Source: UBA1189 sp045612925
GTDB taxonomy: Bacteria > Bacteroidota > Bacteroidia > Bacteroidales > Bacteroidaceae
Length of the DNA: 21,867 nucleotides
Reading direction: 5' to 3'
Assembly (NCBI GenBank): GCA_045612925.1
Contig: JAZKZX010000023.1
Coordinates: 1 to 21,867 of the forward strand
In this document: one piece after another, positions 12,445 to 20,942 of the stretch
Numbering within the stretch: position 1 is the stretch's first letter
How the letters are laid out: each line of letters begins with the position of its first letter
The notes under the pieces: generated by a model
What the model saw: only the letters and a program-made list of their open reading frames with translations
The model's database searches: none
What the model was told of the DNA's origin: nothing
Program-made: the position numbers and the translations under genes

Positions 12445-13998
12445 ATGTTTGAAGGACATCCTAAAGGTCTTTGGGCACTTGCCCTCGCTAACACAGGTGA
12501 GCGTTTCGGCTACTACACCATGTTGGCTGTGTTCCTGTTCTTTTTGCAGGACAATTTCGGTTTTTCAATGGGAACATCCAGCTCTATCCAGGCTGCATTC
12601 CTTGGCATCGTTTACTTTGTACCCCTCTTCGGTGGTATGCTGGCCGATAAGTTCGGTTTCGGCAAGATGGTGACCAGCGGTATCGTTATCATGTTCCTCG
12701 GCTACTTGTTGTTGTCATTGCCTCTCGGCGCTGGTGCTATGGCGCTCGGTGTGATGGCATTGGCGTTGCTCTTCATCTGCGTAGGTACTGGTCTCTTCAA
12801 GGGTAACCTGCAGGTGCTCGTGGGCAACCTCTACGATGACCCTAAGTACTCAGCAAAGCGCGACGAGGGTTTCAGCATTTTCTACATGGCTATCAACCTC
12901 GGCTCTATGTTTGCCGCTGCCGTAGCACTCTCTATCATGGCTTGGGCACAGGATTCGTTGGGCATCAGCAAGGGTGACTCTTACCACTACGCTTTCGCTG
13001 TGGCTTGCGCTTCACTGATTCTCTCTATCGCTATCTACTATGCTTTCCGCAAGACATTTGCTCATGCTGACCGTGCCAAGGTGGTAGCAAAAGGTGCTGA
13101 ACCTGTAGTTGAAGAGGAACTTACTCCCGCTCAAACCAAGGAGCGCATCATTTGCCTCTGCTTGGTATTTGCCGTGGTTATCTTCTTCTGGATGGCATTC
13201 CACCAGAACGGTATCACCATGAACCAGTTTGCTCGTGAGTACACTGCTACCTCTGAAACAGGCTTCATGAGCCTCTTCCTCAGCAAGTCGCTCAGCTTTA
13301 CTGAGATTCGTAGCTTCTGGAATCTTCTCCTTTGTGTAATCACTGTGTATGGTGTGCTCAATATTTTCCAATCTAAGACAGCTAAAGGTAAGGCTATTGC
13401 AGGCCTTATCACCGTGGCATCTGTAGGTGTACTCGTATACAAGGCTATGAATGTAACAGGTTCAGTAGCTGTTGAGGCTCCCATCTTCCAGCAGTTCAAC
13501 CCCTGCTTCGTGGTAGCTCTTACTCCTATCATCGGTATCGTCTTCGGTGCATTGGCCAAGAAGGGCAAGGAACCCTCGTCACCCATGAAGATAGGTCTCG
13601 GTATGCTCGTGGCTGCTATGGCTTTCGTAGTGCTCTTGGTAGCTTCATGGTCGCTCCCCGCAGCAGAGGAGCAGGCAGCAGCAGTAGCTGCAGGTACCGC
13701 TACATTGGTATCTCCCAACTGGCTCATCAGCACCTACTTCGTGCTCACTATCGCTGAGCTCTTGCTCTCGCCCATCGGTATCTCATTCGTTTCTAAGGTG
13801 GCTCCTCCCAAGTACAAGGGTATGATGATGGGTGGATGGTTCGTAGCAACCGCCATCGGTAACTTCCTTATCATGGTGCCTGGTCTCATGTGGGGTATGG
13901 ATCTTTCTATCATTTGGGGCGTGCTCATCGGCATCTGTCTCGTGTCAGCAGCGTTTATCTTCGCTATCCTCAAGCGTCTTGAGGCTGTAGCAAAGTAA
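12445..13998 (+). CDS. POT/PTR-family proton-coupled peptide transporter
   Basis: A 517-residue inner-membrane protein with about 12-14 hydrophobic helices, of the MFS proton-dependent oligopeptide transporter family. It would import di- and tripeptides. Family features: ANTGERFGYYTMLAVFLFFLQ (15-35), FVPLFGGMLADKFGFGK, the GTGLFKGNLQVLVGNLYDD block and a FSIFYMAINLGS segment equivalent to the PTR2 signature. The first motif deviates: the usual E-x-x-E-R proton-coupling motif reads N16-T-G-E19-R20, so the first Glu is Asn. I recall this form in Bacteroidetes homologues, but coupling may differ from the classic proteins. It is a single-gene unit with its own promoter and a strong terminator. 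Confidence 0.88.
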   Translation: MFEGHPKGLWALALANTGERFGYYTMLAVFLFFLQDNFGFSMGTSSSIQAAFLGIVYFVPLFGGMLADKFGFGKMVTSGIVIMFLGYLLLSLPLGAGAMALGVMALALLFICVGTGLFKGNLQVLVGNLYDDPKYSAKRDEGFSIFYMAINLGSMFAAAVALSIMAWAQDSLGISKGDSYHYAFAVACASLILSIAIYYAFRKTFAHADRAKVVAKGAEPVVEEELTPAQTKERIICLCLVFAVVIFFWMAFHQNGITMNQFAREYTATSETGFMSLFLSKSLSFTEIRSFWNLLLCVITVYGVLNIFQSKTAKGKAIAGLITVASVGVLVYKAMNVTGSVAVEAPIFQQFNPCFVVALTPIIGIVFGALAKKGKEPSSPMKIGLGMLVAAMAFVVLLVASWSLPAAEEQAAAVAAGTATLVSPNWLISTYFVLTIAELLLSPIGISFVSKVAPPKYKGMMMGGWFVATAIGNFLIMVPGLMWGMDLSIIWGVLIGICLVSAAFIFAILKRLEAVAK

Positions 13999-14017
13999 TA
14001 TACAAATTTCTTTTATA

Positions 14018-14056
14018 GCAAGGGTCGTATGCAGTCGCATGCGACCCTGCTTTCTT
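14018..14056 (+). terminator. Intrinsic terminator after the peptide transporter
   Basis: Arms of 14-15 bases (GCAAGGGTCG... with ...CGACCCTGC), loop AGTC, one bulge and one G-T pair, at 14018-14050, then TTTCTT. Confidence 0.75.
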
Positions 14057-14118
14057 ATAACATCATGGATTTGATGTAGTTTTCGGCTGATAGCTCGTGA
14101 TATCTCACAAAAAAGTCG

Positions 14119-14126
14119 TACCTTTA
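14119..14126 (+). promoter_or_regulatory. -7 box for parE
   Basis: TACCTTTA, one mismatch from TAnnTTTG, 20 bases before the ATG. No -33 element is clear. Confidence 0.4.
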
Positions 14127-14146
14127 CGCGATAAATCAGAAACACT

Positions 14147-16084
14147 ATGAGCGAGGAACTGAATATGCCCATCGAAGAGCAGGTAGCGTATACCGATGAT
14201 AACATACGCCACTTGAGTGATATGGAACATGTGCGCCTGCGTCCTGGTATGTACATTGGTAAGCTGGGCGATGGTACACAGAACGATGATGGTATCTATG
14301 TATTGCTAAAGGAGATTATCGACAACTCCATAGACGAGTTTAAGATGAACGCCGGCAAGCGCATCGAGATTGAGGTGGTAGATCACAAGCGCGTGAGCGT
14401 GCGCGACTATGGTCGCGGTATCCCCCAGGGCAAACTAGTAGAAGCGGTGAGCGTGCTCAATACGGGAGGTAAGTACGATAGCAAGGCATTCAAGAAGAGC
14501 GTGGGTCTCAATGGTGTGGGTGTGAAGGCGGTAAATGCGTTGAGTTCACACTTCGAAGCTAGCTCATACCGCGACGGGAAGGTGCGCACAGTGGTGTTTG
14601 AGAAGGGCAACCTCATCAGTGACACCACCACCAATGCAGGCCCCGAGGAGTCAGGTACACGCATCCTCTTTGAACCTGACAATACATTGTTTATAGGTTA
14701 CTCGTTCCGCACGGCATACATAGAAACGATGCTGCGCAACTACACCTACCTGAACACGGGCCTCACCATCATGTTCAACGGCAAGCGCATCCTCTCGCGC
14801 AATGGTCTCGTGGACCTGCTCACCGACAACATGACAGCACAGACTCTCTATCCCATTATACACCTCAAGACTGAGGACATAGAGATTGCCTTCACCCATA
14901 CCGACCAGTATGGCGAAGAGTACTACTCATTTGTCAACGGACAACACACCACACAGGGCGGTACACACCAGAGCGCCTTCAAGGAGCATATAGCACGCAC
15001 CATCAAGGAGTTCTACAACAAAAACCACGAATTTACCGATATTCGCAATGGTATCGTAGGTGCTATTGCTATCAATGTAGAGGAGCCTGTCTTCGAGAGT
15101 CAGACCAAGGTGAAGCTTGGCTCTACCGTAATGGAGCCCGGAGGGCGTAGCCTCAACAAGTTTGTGGGCGACTTCATCAAAACCGAGGTGGACAACTACT
15201 TACACCGAAACTCTGATGTGGCAGACACTATGCTGCAGAAGATACAGGAGAGCGAGAAGGAGCGCAAGGCCATCGCTGGTGTCACCAAGATAGCTCGCGA
15301 GCGGGCCAAGAAGGTTAACATGCACAACCGCAAGCTGCGCGATTGCCGCATACACTTGAACGATGCCAAGGGCGACCGCACCGATGAGTCGTGTATCTTT
15401 ATTACCGAGGGTGACTCTGCGAGCGGATCCATCACCAAGAGCCGTGATGTGAACACACAAGCAGTATTCAGCTTGCGCGGTAAACCGCTCAATTCGTTCG
15501 GACTCACTAAGAAGGTGGTGTACGAGAATGAGGAGTTCAACCTCTTGCAAGCGGCACTCAACATCGAAGATGGCCTTGAGGGTTTGCGCTACAATAAGGT
15601 CATCGTGGCTACCGATGCCGATGTCGATGGCATGCACATCAGACTGCTCATGATTACCTTCTTCTTGCAGTTCTTCCCCGACCTCATCAAGAAGGGACAT
15701 GTATACATCCTGCAGACGCCCCTCTTCCGTGTGCGCAACAAGAAACGCAATATCAAGGGGTATAGCAAGGAGAACGACACCGAAGCCAATCGTAAGAGTG
15801 ATTTCGTTACCCGATACTGCTACTCTGAAGAGGAGCGCGTGAAGGCTATCAATGAGCTCGGCCCTAATCCTGAAATCACCCGATTCAAAGGTCTTGGAGA
15901 GATCTCTCCCGATGAGTTTAAGCATTTTATCGGCGAAGATATGCGCCTTGAGCGTGTCACCCTGAGTAAGAAGGAGGCTGTCACGGGACTTCTGGAGTTC
16001 TATATGGGAAAGAATACCATGGAGCGTCAGAACTTCATTATCGACAATCTTGTTGTGGAAGAGGATAAACCAGAAGAAGAATGA
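14147..16084 (+). CDS. parE: DNA topoisomerase IV, subunit B (ATPase)
   Basis: A 645-residue type IIA topoisomerase B subunit. GHKL ATPase: EIIDNSIDE (56-64) with Glu56 and the Mg-binding Asn60, DYGRGIP (87-93), and GLNGVGVKAVNALS (120-133). The transducer carries the ATP-contacting QTKVKLG (319-325). Toprim domain: EGDSASG (421-427), LRGKPLN (443-449) and DADVDG (490-495) for Mg, then RFKGLGE (579-585). It works with ParC to decatenate daughter chromosomes. GyrB is the alternative; the short length without an insertion and the sequence style of the Bacteroidetes B2 subunit favour ParE, but the call between the two rests on similarity in memory. The stop overlaps the coaD start by 4 bases (ATGA), so the two are translationally coupled. 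Confidence 0.88.
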   Translation: MSEELNMPIEEQVAYTDDNIRHLSDMEHVRLRPGMYIGKLGDGTQNDDGIYVLLKEIIDNSIDEFKMNAGKRIEIEVVDHKRVSVRDYGRGIPQGKLVEAVSVLNTGGKYDSKAFKKSVGLNGVGVKAVNALSSHFEASSYRDGKVRTVVFEKGNLISDTTTNAGPEESGTRILFEPDNTLFIGYSFRTAYIETMLRNYTYLNTGLTIMFNGKRILSRNGLVDLLTDNMTAQTLYPIIHLKTEDIEIAFTHTDQYGEEYYSFVNGQHTTQGGTHQSAFKEHIARTIKEFYNKNHEFTDIRNGIVGAIAINVEEPVFESQTKVKLGSTVMEPGGRSLNKFVGDFIKTEVDNYLHRNSDVADTMLQKIQESEKERKAIAGVTKIARERAKKVNMHNRKLRDCRIHLNDAKGDRTDESCIFITEGDSASGSITKSRDVNTQAVFSLRGKPLNSFGLTKKVVYENEEFNLLQAALNIEDGLEGLRYNKVIVATDADVDGMHIRLLMITFFLQFFPDLIKKGHVYILQTPLFRVRNKKRNIKGYSKENDTEANRKSDFVTRYCYSEEERVKAINELGPNPEITRFKGLGEISPDEFKHFIGEDMRLERVTLSKKEAVTGLLEFYMGKNTMERQNFIIDNLVVEEDKPEEE

Positions 16085-16521
16085 TGAGAACAGCCATATT
16101 TCCCGGCACATTCGATCCCTTTACTATAGGGCACGATGCATTGGTGCATCGGGCTCTTCTGTTTGTTGACGAGTTGTATATCGCCATCGGTATCAACACC
16201 GAAAAGCGCACGATGTTCTCTTTGGACGAGCGTCTGCAGCGCATCGCAACACTCTATAAAGACGAGCCGCGCATACATGTGGTAAGCTACGAGGGCTTGA
16301 CCACAGATTTTGCCCAATCTATCGGGGCTCAGTTTATCGTACGCGGTGTGCGGAGCACCATCGATTTTGAGTATGAGCGTAACATTGCTGACATCAATCG
16401 CATGCTCACGGGTATAGATACCTTGCTGCTCATCAGCGAACCTCAATACGCAGCTATCAGCAGCAGTATGGTGCGCGAGTTAGCGCACTTCGGCAAAGAC
16501 ATCAGCAAGTATCTGCCGTGA
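16081..16521 (+). CDS. coaD: Phosphopantetheine adenylyltransferase
   Basis: A 146-residue enzyme that joins 4'-phosphopantetheine and ATP to dephospho-CoA, the penultimate step of coenzyme A synthesis. The nucleotidyltransferase signature GTFDPFTIGH (9-18) holds the HxGH-equivalent TIGH. RGVRSTIDFEYE (88-99) and ISSSMVREL (126-134, the ISSTxxR motif) are also present. The length is slightly below the usual 155-160, with a short C-terminus. The start overlaps the parE stop. A second ATG at 16084 is an equally possible start, which would remove one residue. It is co-transcribed with parE. Confidence 0.95.
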   Translation: MMRTAIFPGTFDPFTIGHDALVHRALLFVDELYIAIGINTEKRTMFSLDERLQRIATLYKDEPRIHVVSYEGLTTDFAQSIGAQFIVRGVRSTIDFEYERNIADINRMLTGIDTLLLISEPQYAAISSSMVRELAHFGKDISKYLP

Positions 16522-16573
16522 TGGCACGATAGTTATAGAATGTGAAAAAGAGGAACATATAGAATAATATATG

Positions 16574-16581
16574 TAACTTTG
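16574..16581 (+). promoter_or_regulatory. -7 box of the rhomboid operon
   Basis: TAACTTTG, a full match, 27 bases before the first rhomboid ATG. The region upstream has no TTG at the usual spacing. Confidence 0.5.
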
Positions 16582-16607
16582 CGTGTTTTTATAAAATTGT
16601 AGCAGAG

Positions 16608-17327
16608 ATGAATAATACCCCACCTGTAACAAAAAACCTGATTATCATCAATATACTATGCTTTTTTGCTGCTATCGTAGGCGAAAAGTATGGGATGGAC
16701 TTGAATGATCTATTGGGACTACACTATGTAGAATCCGAAAAATTCAGATTGTATCAGCTCTTCACCTATATGTTCATGCATTCGGGATTTGAGCATATCT
16801 TCTTCAATCTATTTGCTGTGTGGATGTTTGGCCGCATATTAGAGACTGTATGGGGCCCGCAGCGCTTCTTGTTCTATTATATCCTTTGTGGCCTGGGCGC
16901 AGGATTGGTGCAAGAGGTGACACAATACTTTGAATTTATGCCCTTGATGCACGATGCAGCTCAGTTTGCTGAGTACCCTGCCGATACTGTCATCCCTATC
17001 AATGGCACTTCGCGTACGGCATCGGCATGGCTTGCATTATGCCAGCAGATTATCAGTGTACCCACCGTGGGCGCATCAGGAGCGGTGTATGCCATATTAA
17101 TGGCGTTCGCTATGCTCTTCCCCAACAACGAGATCTTTATCTTTCCTCTGCCAATGCCTATCAAAGCCAAGTGGCTCATTATCGGATACTTTGTGTTGGA
17201 GATATATTTGGGATTGACAGGAAACGATGGCATAGCACACTTTGCACATCTGGGCGGCATGGTATTTGGCTTCTTCCTTATTATGTATTGGCGAAAGAAA
17301 GGGACTCTTCATGGCAGGTATTTTTGA
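16608..17327 (+). CDS. Rhomboid family intramembrane serine protease
   Basis: A 239-residue polytopic membrane protease that would cut transmembrane helices within the lipid bilayer. Visible features: TM1 (about 9-25), the L1 loop, HxxxN (H63, N67) in TM2 helping the oxyanion site, GASG with nucleophile Ser157 in TM4, and AHFAHLGG with catalytic His214 in TM6. An extra polar segment of about 45 residues (107-150) precedes the Ser helix, longer than in the E. coli GlpG core. It ends in a short basic tail (WRKKGTLHGRYF). The last 17 bases overlap the next gene, a second rhomboid. Substrates are unknown. All catalytic residues are present, so it is probably active. Confidence 0.88.
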   Translation: MNNTPPVTKNLIIINILCFFAAIVGEKYGMDLNDLLGLHYVESEKFRLYQLFTYMFMHSGFEHIFFNLFAVWMFGRILETVWGPQRFLFYYILCGLGAGLVQEVTQYFEFMPLMHDAAQFAEYPADTVIPINGTSRTASAWLALCQQIISVPTVGASGAVYAILMAFAMLFPNNEIFIFPLPMPIKAKWLIIGYFVLEIYLGLTGNDGIAHFAHLGGMVFGFFLIMYWRKKGTLHGRYF

Positions 17328-18210
17328 TGATTTGAAGCGCACCTTCCAACAGGGCAATATCGTTGTACGCCTTATCTATATCAATGTAGCAGCGTTCATA
17401 CTCTGCGCATTGGTAGGCGTTGTATTGGGTTTGTTCGGTATCAGTAGCGCTGAGTTCCTACGCTCGCTCTACCTCCCTGCCGACCTGCTGCAACTACTAC
17501 GCCGCCCGTGGACACTCATTACCTATATGTTTATGCATGCAGGGATATGGCATCTGTTAGGCAACATGCTATGGCTATATTGGTTTGGCAAGCTATTCCT
17601 ATATTTCTTCTCTTCCAAGCACTTGCGTGGACTCTATGTCGTAGGCGGCTTGTTGGGTGGCTTGCTATATATTGTAGCTTATAATATTTTTCCCATATTT
17701 GAGAATAATCTCTATAGTGCCACTCTTGTAGGTGCATCGGCTTCGGTGCTGGCTATTGCCATAGCTACTGCCATTCGCGAGCCCGAATATCGTATCAACT
17801 TGATGCTGATAGGTCCCGTGCGGTTGAAGTATTTTGCTCTTTTCATCGTGCTTTTTGATGCATTGTATGTAGGGTCTAACAATGCAGGCGGACACATTGC
17901 ACACCTTGGAGGTGCATTGGCCGGATGGTGGTTTGCTAAGGGTATCAGCAGTGGATACGACATCACACATTGGGTCAATGTATGCATAGATGCTATAGGG
18001 GGGCTGTTTGTCAAGCGTGAGCGTAAGCCTCGCAAACCGAAGATGAAGGTGCATACTACGAATTCGCGTACTGCTGATTACGAGTATAATGCACGCAAGA
18101 AGGCACAATCTGATGAGGTAGACAAGATATTGGAGAAGTTGAAGAAATCTGGCTATGCCAGTTTGAGCGATGAAGAGAAACGCCGACTCTTTGAAGCCAG
18201 CAAACGATGA
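17311..18210 (+). CDS. Rhomboid family protease with C-terminal cytoplasmic tail
   Basis: A 299-residue second rhomboid. I start it at 17311 (MAGIFDDLKRTFQQG), with the purine-rich GAAAGAAAGGGA just upstream; the longer frame from 17242 lies inside the previous gene. H81xxxN85 and H198 (AHIAHLGG-like, GGHIAHLGG) are present. The serine motif reads GASAS (141-145), so the usual second Gly of GASG is Ala; Ser143 is kept. The tail of about 90 residues is basic and ends in DEVDKILEKLKKSGYASLSDEEKRRLF, a tail I associate with Bacteroidetes rhomboids, possibly a protein contact. The stop overlaps the next start (ATGA). Together with the upstream paralogue and the EEP gene it forms one operon. Confidence 0.85.
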   Translation: MAGIFDDLKRTFQQGNIVVRLIYINVAAFILCALVGVVLGLFGISSAEFLRSLYLPADLLQLLRRPWTLITYMFMHAGIWHLLGNMLWLYWFGKLFLYFFSSKHLRGLYVVGGLLGGLLYIVAYNIFPIFENNLYSATLVGASASVLAIAIATAIREPEYRINLMLIGPVRLKYFALFIVLFDALYVGSNNAGGHIAHLGGALAGWWFAKGISSGYDITHWVNVCIDAIGGLFVKRERKPRKPKMKVHTTNSRTADYEYNARKKAQSDEVDKILEKLKKSGYASLSDEEKRRLFEASKR

Positions 18211-19286
18211 AAAAGGTACTGAAGATTCTTCTATTCCCTCTTTTTGCCGTCAATGTGGTGGCAGCAGCACTTCTCATTTGTTGTGCCTATAGCCCGCTAC
18301 TCCCTGCCGAGCACATGCCGCTATTCTCATTGGCAGGCTTGGCCTTCCCCTTCGTATTAGTGGGCAATATATGCTTTTTCTTCTTGTGGCTGCTGCTTTA
18401 CCCACGCTATATGGCAATACCCTTGATCACTATACTCATCTGTCTTGCTCCGATAAGGGACTTCATACCTATACACTTCGATAGGCAACGTCCTCCTGAG
18501 AATAGTCTCAAGGTGTTGTCATACAATATATTGAGTAGCAACATTACCGCCTCAAATGTCAATAAGGGAAATGCTGTCATAAATTATCTCGAATCATCCG
18601 ATGCCGATATCATTTGCCTCCAAGAGTTGCAGTTTTCAGCCCTTAAGAAGAATAAGAAACTGCTCGAAGAGTATCCCTATAGGTCCTATCTTGTGTCTAA
18701 CGATAGCGAATTAGCCTCATGCTTCCTCGGGTGCTTGTCCAAGTATCCCATTCTCGATGTCGAGAATCTTAAATTTAGCGACACCTTCAATGGTGCGAGC
18801 AAGTATCGTATCCTTCACGAGGGAGACACTATCGTGGTATACAACTGCCACCTGCAATCCATCGGATTAGGGAACGAAGACAAAAGTACTTACGAGCAGA
18901 TTTTGAGCAATCCGAAGGACAATATTCGCAGTGCGGGGAGCAAGGAGATCGTGAAAAAGCTGCGTGACTCGGCTATCAAGCGTGCCGAGCAAGCAGATAT
19001 TATTATGACTCATCTTAAGAAGGAAACATCGCCCTATATCATCGTATGTGGCGACTTCAATGACTCGCCCATCTCATATACTTGCCACACTATGCGGGAG
19101 AGGCTTCAAGATGCTTATGCCGACAGCGGCAATGGCCCTGGCATCAGCTATAATCGCAACAAGCTATACTACCGTATCGACCACATACTGCACTCACGGC
19201 ATTTCAGAGCATATAGATGCACGGTGGACCGCTCTATAAAGGTGTCAGATCACTATCCGATTTATTGCTTCATGGAGAAGGAGTGA
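18207..19286 (+). CDS. Membrane-anchored endonuclease/exonuclease/phosphatase (EEP) family protein
   Basis: A 359-residue protein. Three hydrophobic segments (about 5-26, 38-65, 68-84) anchor it in the inner membrane; the remainder is an EEP domain facing the periplasm or cytoplasm. Metal and catalytic motifs: LSYNIL (104-109), CLQELQ with Glu140, YNCHLQ with His215, GDFNDSP (282-288), RIDHI (323-327) and SDHYP with His349. This set is shared by nucleases, phosphodiesterases and sphingomyelinase-like phosphatases, so the substrate (nucleic acid, phospholipid or another phosphoester) is open; the membrane anchor favours a lipid or envelope target. It is the third gene of the rhomboid operon, coupled by a 4-base overlap. 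Confidence 0.85.
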   Translation: MKKVLKILLFPLFAVNVVAAALLICCAYSPLLPAEHMPLFSLAGLAFPFVLVGNICFFFLWLLLYPRYMAIPLITILICLAPIRDFIPIHFDRQRPPENSLKVLSYNILSSNITASNVNKGNAVINYLESSDADIICLQELQFSALKKNKKLLEEYPYRSYLVSNDSELASCFLGCLSKYPILDVENLKFSDTFNGASKYRILHEGDTIVVYNCHLQSIGLGNEDKSTYEQILSNPKDNIRSAGSKEIVKKLRDSAIKRAEQADIIMTHLKKETSPYIIVCGDFNDSPISYTCHTMRERLQDAYADSGNGPGISYNRNKLYYRIDHILHSRHFRAYRCTVDRSIKVSDHYPIYCFMEKE

Positions 19287-19303
19287 AACGCACCCCTCCC
19301 GTC

Positions 19304-20884
19304 CTACTTCCCTGTCAGGTCGAAGTCCCTGCTCTGTATGATTTCAAGGCCCTTCATCACCGTCTCGTTGGTGTGGTTGTATATCTCATAGAAATGGCTC
19401 ATATCCCATAGATCTCGTGCAATGAGTGCCTTTAGCTGCACCTTGAGGAGGGGGAGTGAGGCTTGATACAATGCATCGTCATACTTTACACCCGCCTTCT
19501 CGGCTTCGGCAAGCAGGATAGAGAGGATGGCATCGTCTACTTCGAACTTCTTCATATATGTTTTGAAGTCAGGATAGCGTGCTTCGTACTCCTTGCGGTA
19601 GCGGTCAATGACAATGAGATTGGTGTTTACGATGACTCCCTTGGCCGTAAGTTCGCGATGATACTTGGTATAGCTCAAGGTATCAAGAGGAACAAAGTAG
19701 TCGGGCATAATGCCACCGCCACCATACACCGTGCGCCCCATCGTGCGAGTCTGAAACTTCAGCGAGTCGGGGAAGTGTATGCTATCGGCATGCATCAGCT
19801 CTCCCTTGTTGAAGCGCTCCTCCAGGTCTTTGCGATAGTCTATGTCCTCGCCATAGGGCTTTTGTATGCAGCGGCCTGAAGGAGTGTGGTAGCGTGCTAT
19901 CGTAAGGCGTATCATAGAGCCATCAGGCATAGGTACAGGGCGTTGTACGAGTCCCTTGCCAAAAGAGCGGCGCCCCACTACAATACCTCTATCCCAGTCC
20001 TGTACGGCACCTGTCACAATCTCGGCAGCCGAGGCCGAATACTCATCAATGAGCACTACCAGGCGTCCCTCTTGGAATTGTCCTTTACCTGCAGCTTTAA
20101 ACTCCGAGTGGGGCGACTTATCTCCTTCGGTATATACGATCTGCTGTCCCTCTTGTAGAAAATCGTTTGCCATATCTACCGCAGCCTTCAGATAGCCTCC
20201 TCCATTGGTTTGTAGGTCAAGGATGAGGTGTTGCATCTTCTCTTTCTTCAGCGTGTCCAGTGCCGCACTAAACTCCTCGTGTGTGGTGGCGCCGAAACTG
20301 CTTATTTTGATGTATCCCACCTTCGGAGCTATCATATAGGCTGCATCGAGCGTATTGACAGGAATCTTGTCGCGTGTAACACGGAACACCAACTGTTCAT
20401 CATAACCACGACGCACAATGCCAAGTTGCACCACCGATCCTTTGGGACCACGCAGACGCTTCATGATCTCATCTCTCTCCATCTTCACGCCTGCAATGGC
20501 GGTATCATTTACCATCACGATGCGGTCGCCAGGCAGGATGCCCACCTTCTCTGAAGGACCATTGTTGACGGTTTGAATGACAAAGAGCGTGTCATCAGCC
20601 ATATTGAACTGCACGCCTATACCCTCAAAGTTGCCTTGCAACGGCTCGTTCATCTTCTCCACTTCTTTGGCCGTGAGGTAGGTAGAGTGGGGGTCCAACT
20701 CCTTGAGCATGGCCTGGATGCTTGCTTCTACAAGTTTTTGTTCGTCTACCTTGTCCACATAAAGATTGGCAATGGCACTATGTGCAAGCACCAACTTGCG
20801 CACCTGCTCCATGTTGGCATTGTTTTGCGAGAAACCTGCAACCATGCAGGAGATAAGAGAGATAAGTAAGAGTATTCGTTTCAT
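19304..20884 (-). CDS. Carboxy-terminal processing protease, S41 family, with PDZ domain
   Basis: A 526-residue exported protease. The start at 20884 gives a clean signal peptide (MKRILLLISLISCMVAGFS); the longer frame from 20935 has no support. The PDZ domain (about 84-160) has GIGVQF and GPSEKVGILPGDRIVMVND. The S41 core: LDLQTNGGGYL (222-232), EYSASAAEIVTGAVQDW (281-297) with nucleophile Ser285, and RRSFGKGLVQ (305-314) with the general base Lys310, giving a Ser-Lys dyad. The C-terminal 150 residues are helical. It would trim or degrade periplasmic proteins from the C-terminus. It is on the minus strand, 58 bases behind uvrC, with an imperfect -7 box. It converges with the EEP gene. Confidence 0.93.
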   Translation of the reverse strand: MKRILLLISLISCMVAGFSQNNANMEQVRKLVLAHSAIANLYVDKVDEQKLVEASIQAMLKELDPHSTYLTAKEVEKMNEPLQGNFEGIGVQFNMADDTLFVIQTVNNGPSEKVGILPGDRIVMVNDTAIAGVKMERDEIMKRLRGPKGSVVQLGIVRRGYDEQLVFRVTRDKIPVNTLDAAYMIAPKVGYIKISSFGATTHEEFSAALDTLKKEKMQHLILDLQTNGGGYLKAAVDMANDFLQEGQQIVYTEGDKSPHSEFKAAGKGQFQEGRLVVLIDEYSASAAEIVTGAVQDWDRGIVVGRRSFGKGLVQRPVPMPDGSMIRLTIARYHTPSGRCIQKPYGEDIDYRKDLEERFNKGELMHADSIHFPDSLKFQTRTMGRTVYGGGGIMPDYFVPLDTLSYTKYHRELTAKGVIVNTNLIVIDRYRKEYEARYPDFKTYMKKFEVDDAILSILLAEAEKAGVKYDDALYQASLPLLKVQLKALIARDLWDMSHFYEIYNHTNETVMKGLEIIQSRDFDLTGK

Positions 20885-20911
20885 ACAATAGGTATCAAAA
20901 TGTTTATATTG

Positions 20912-20919
20912 CGAAGATA
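20912..20919 (-). promoter_or_regulatory. Imperfect -7 box for the S41 protease gene
   Basis: The reverse strand reads TATCTTCG, one mismatch from TAnnTTTG, 28 bases before the start at 20884, in the short gap behind uvrC. Confidence 0.35.
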
Positions 20920-20942
20920 ATAAAAAAGTCGCCATAAAGGTT

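Noticed and set aside
15200..16111. 303-codon reverse-strand frame opposite parE
   Set aside because: It is a shadow of the strongly supported parE frame; no promoter and no domain.
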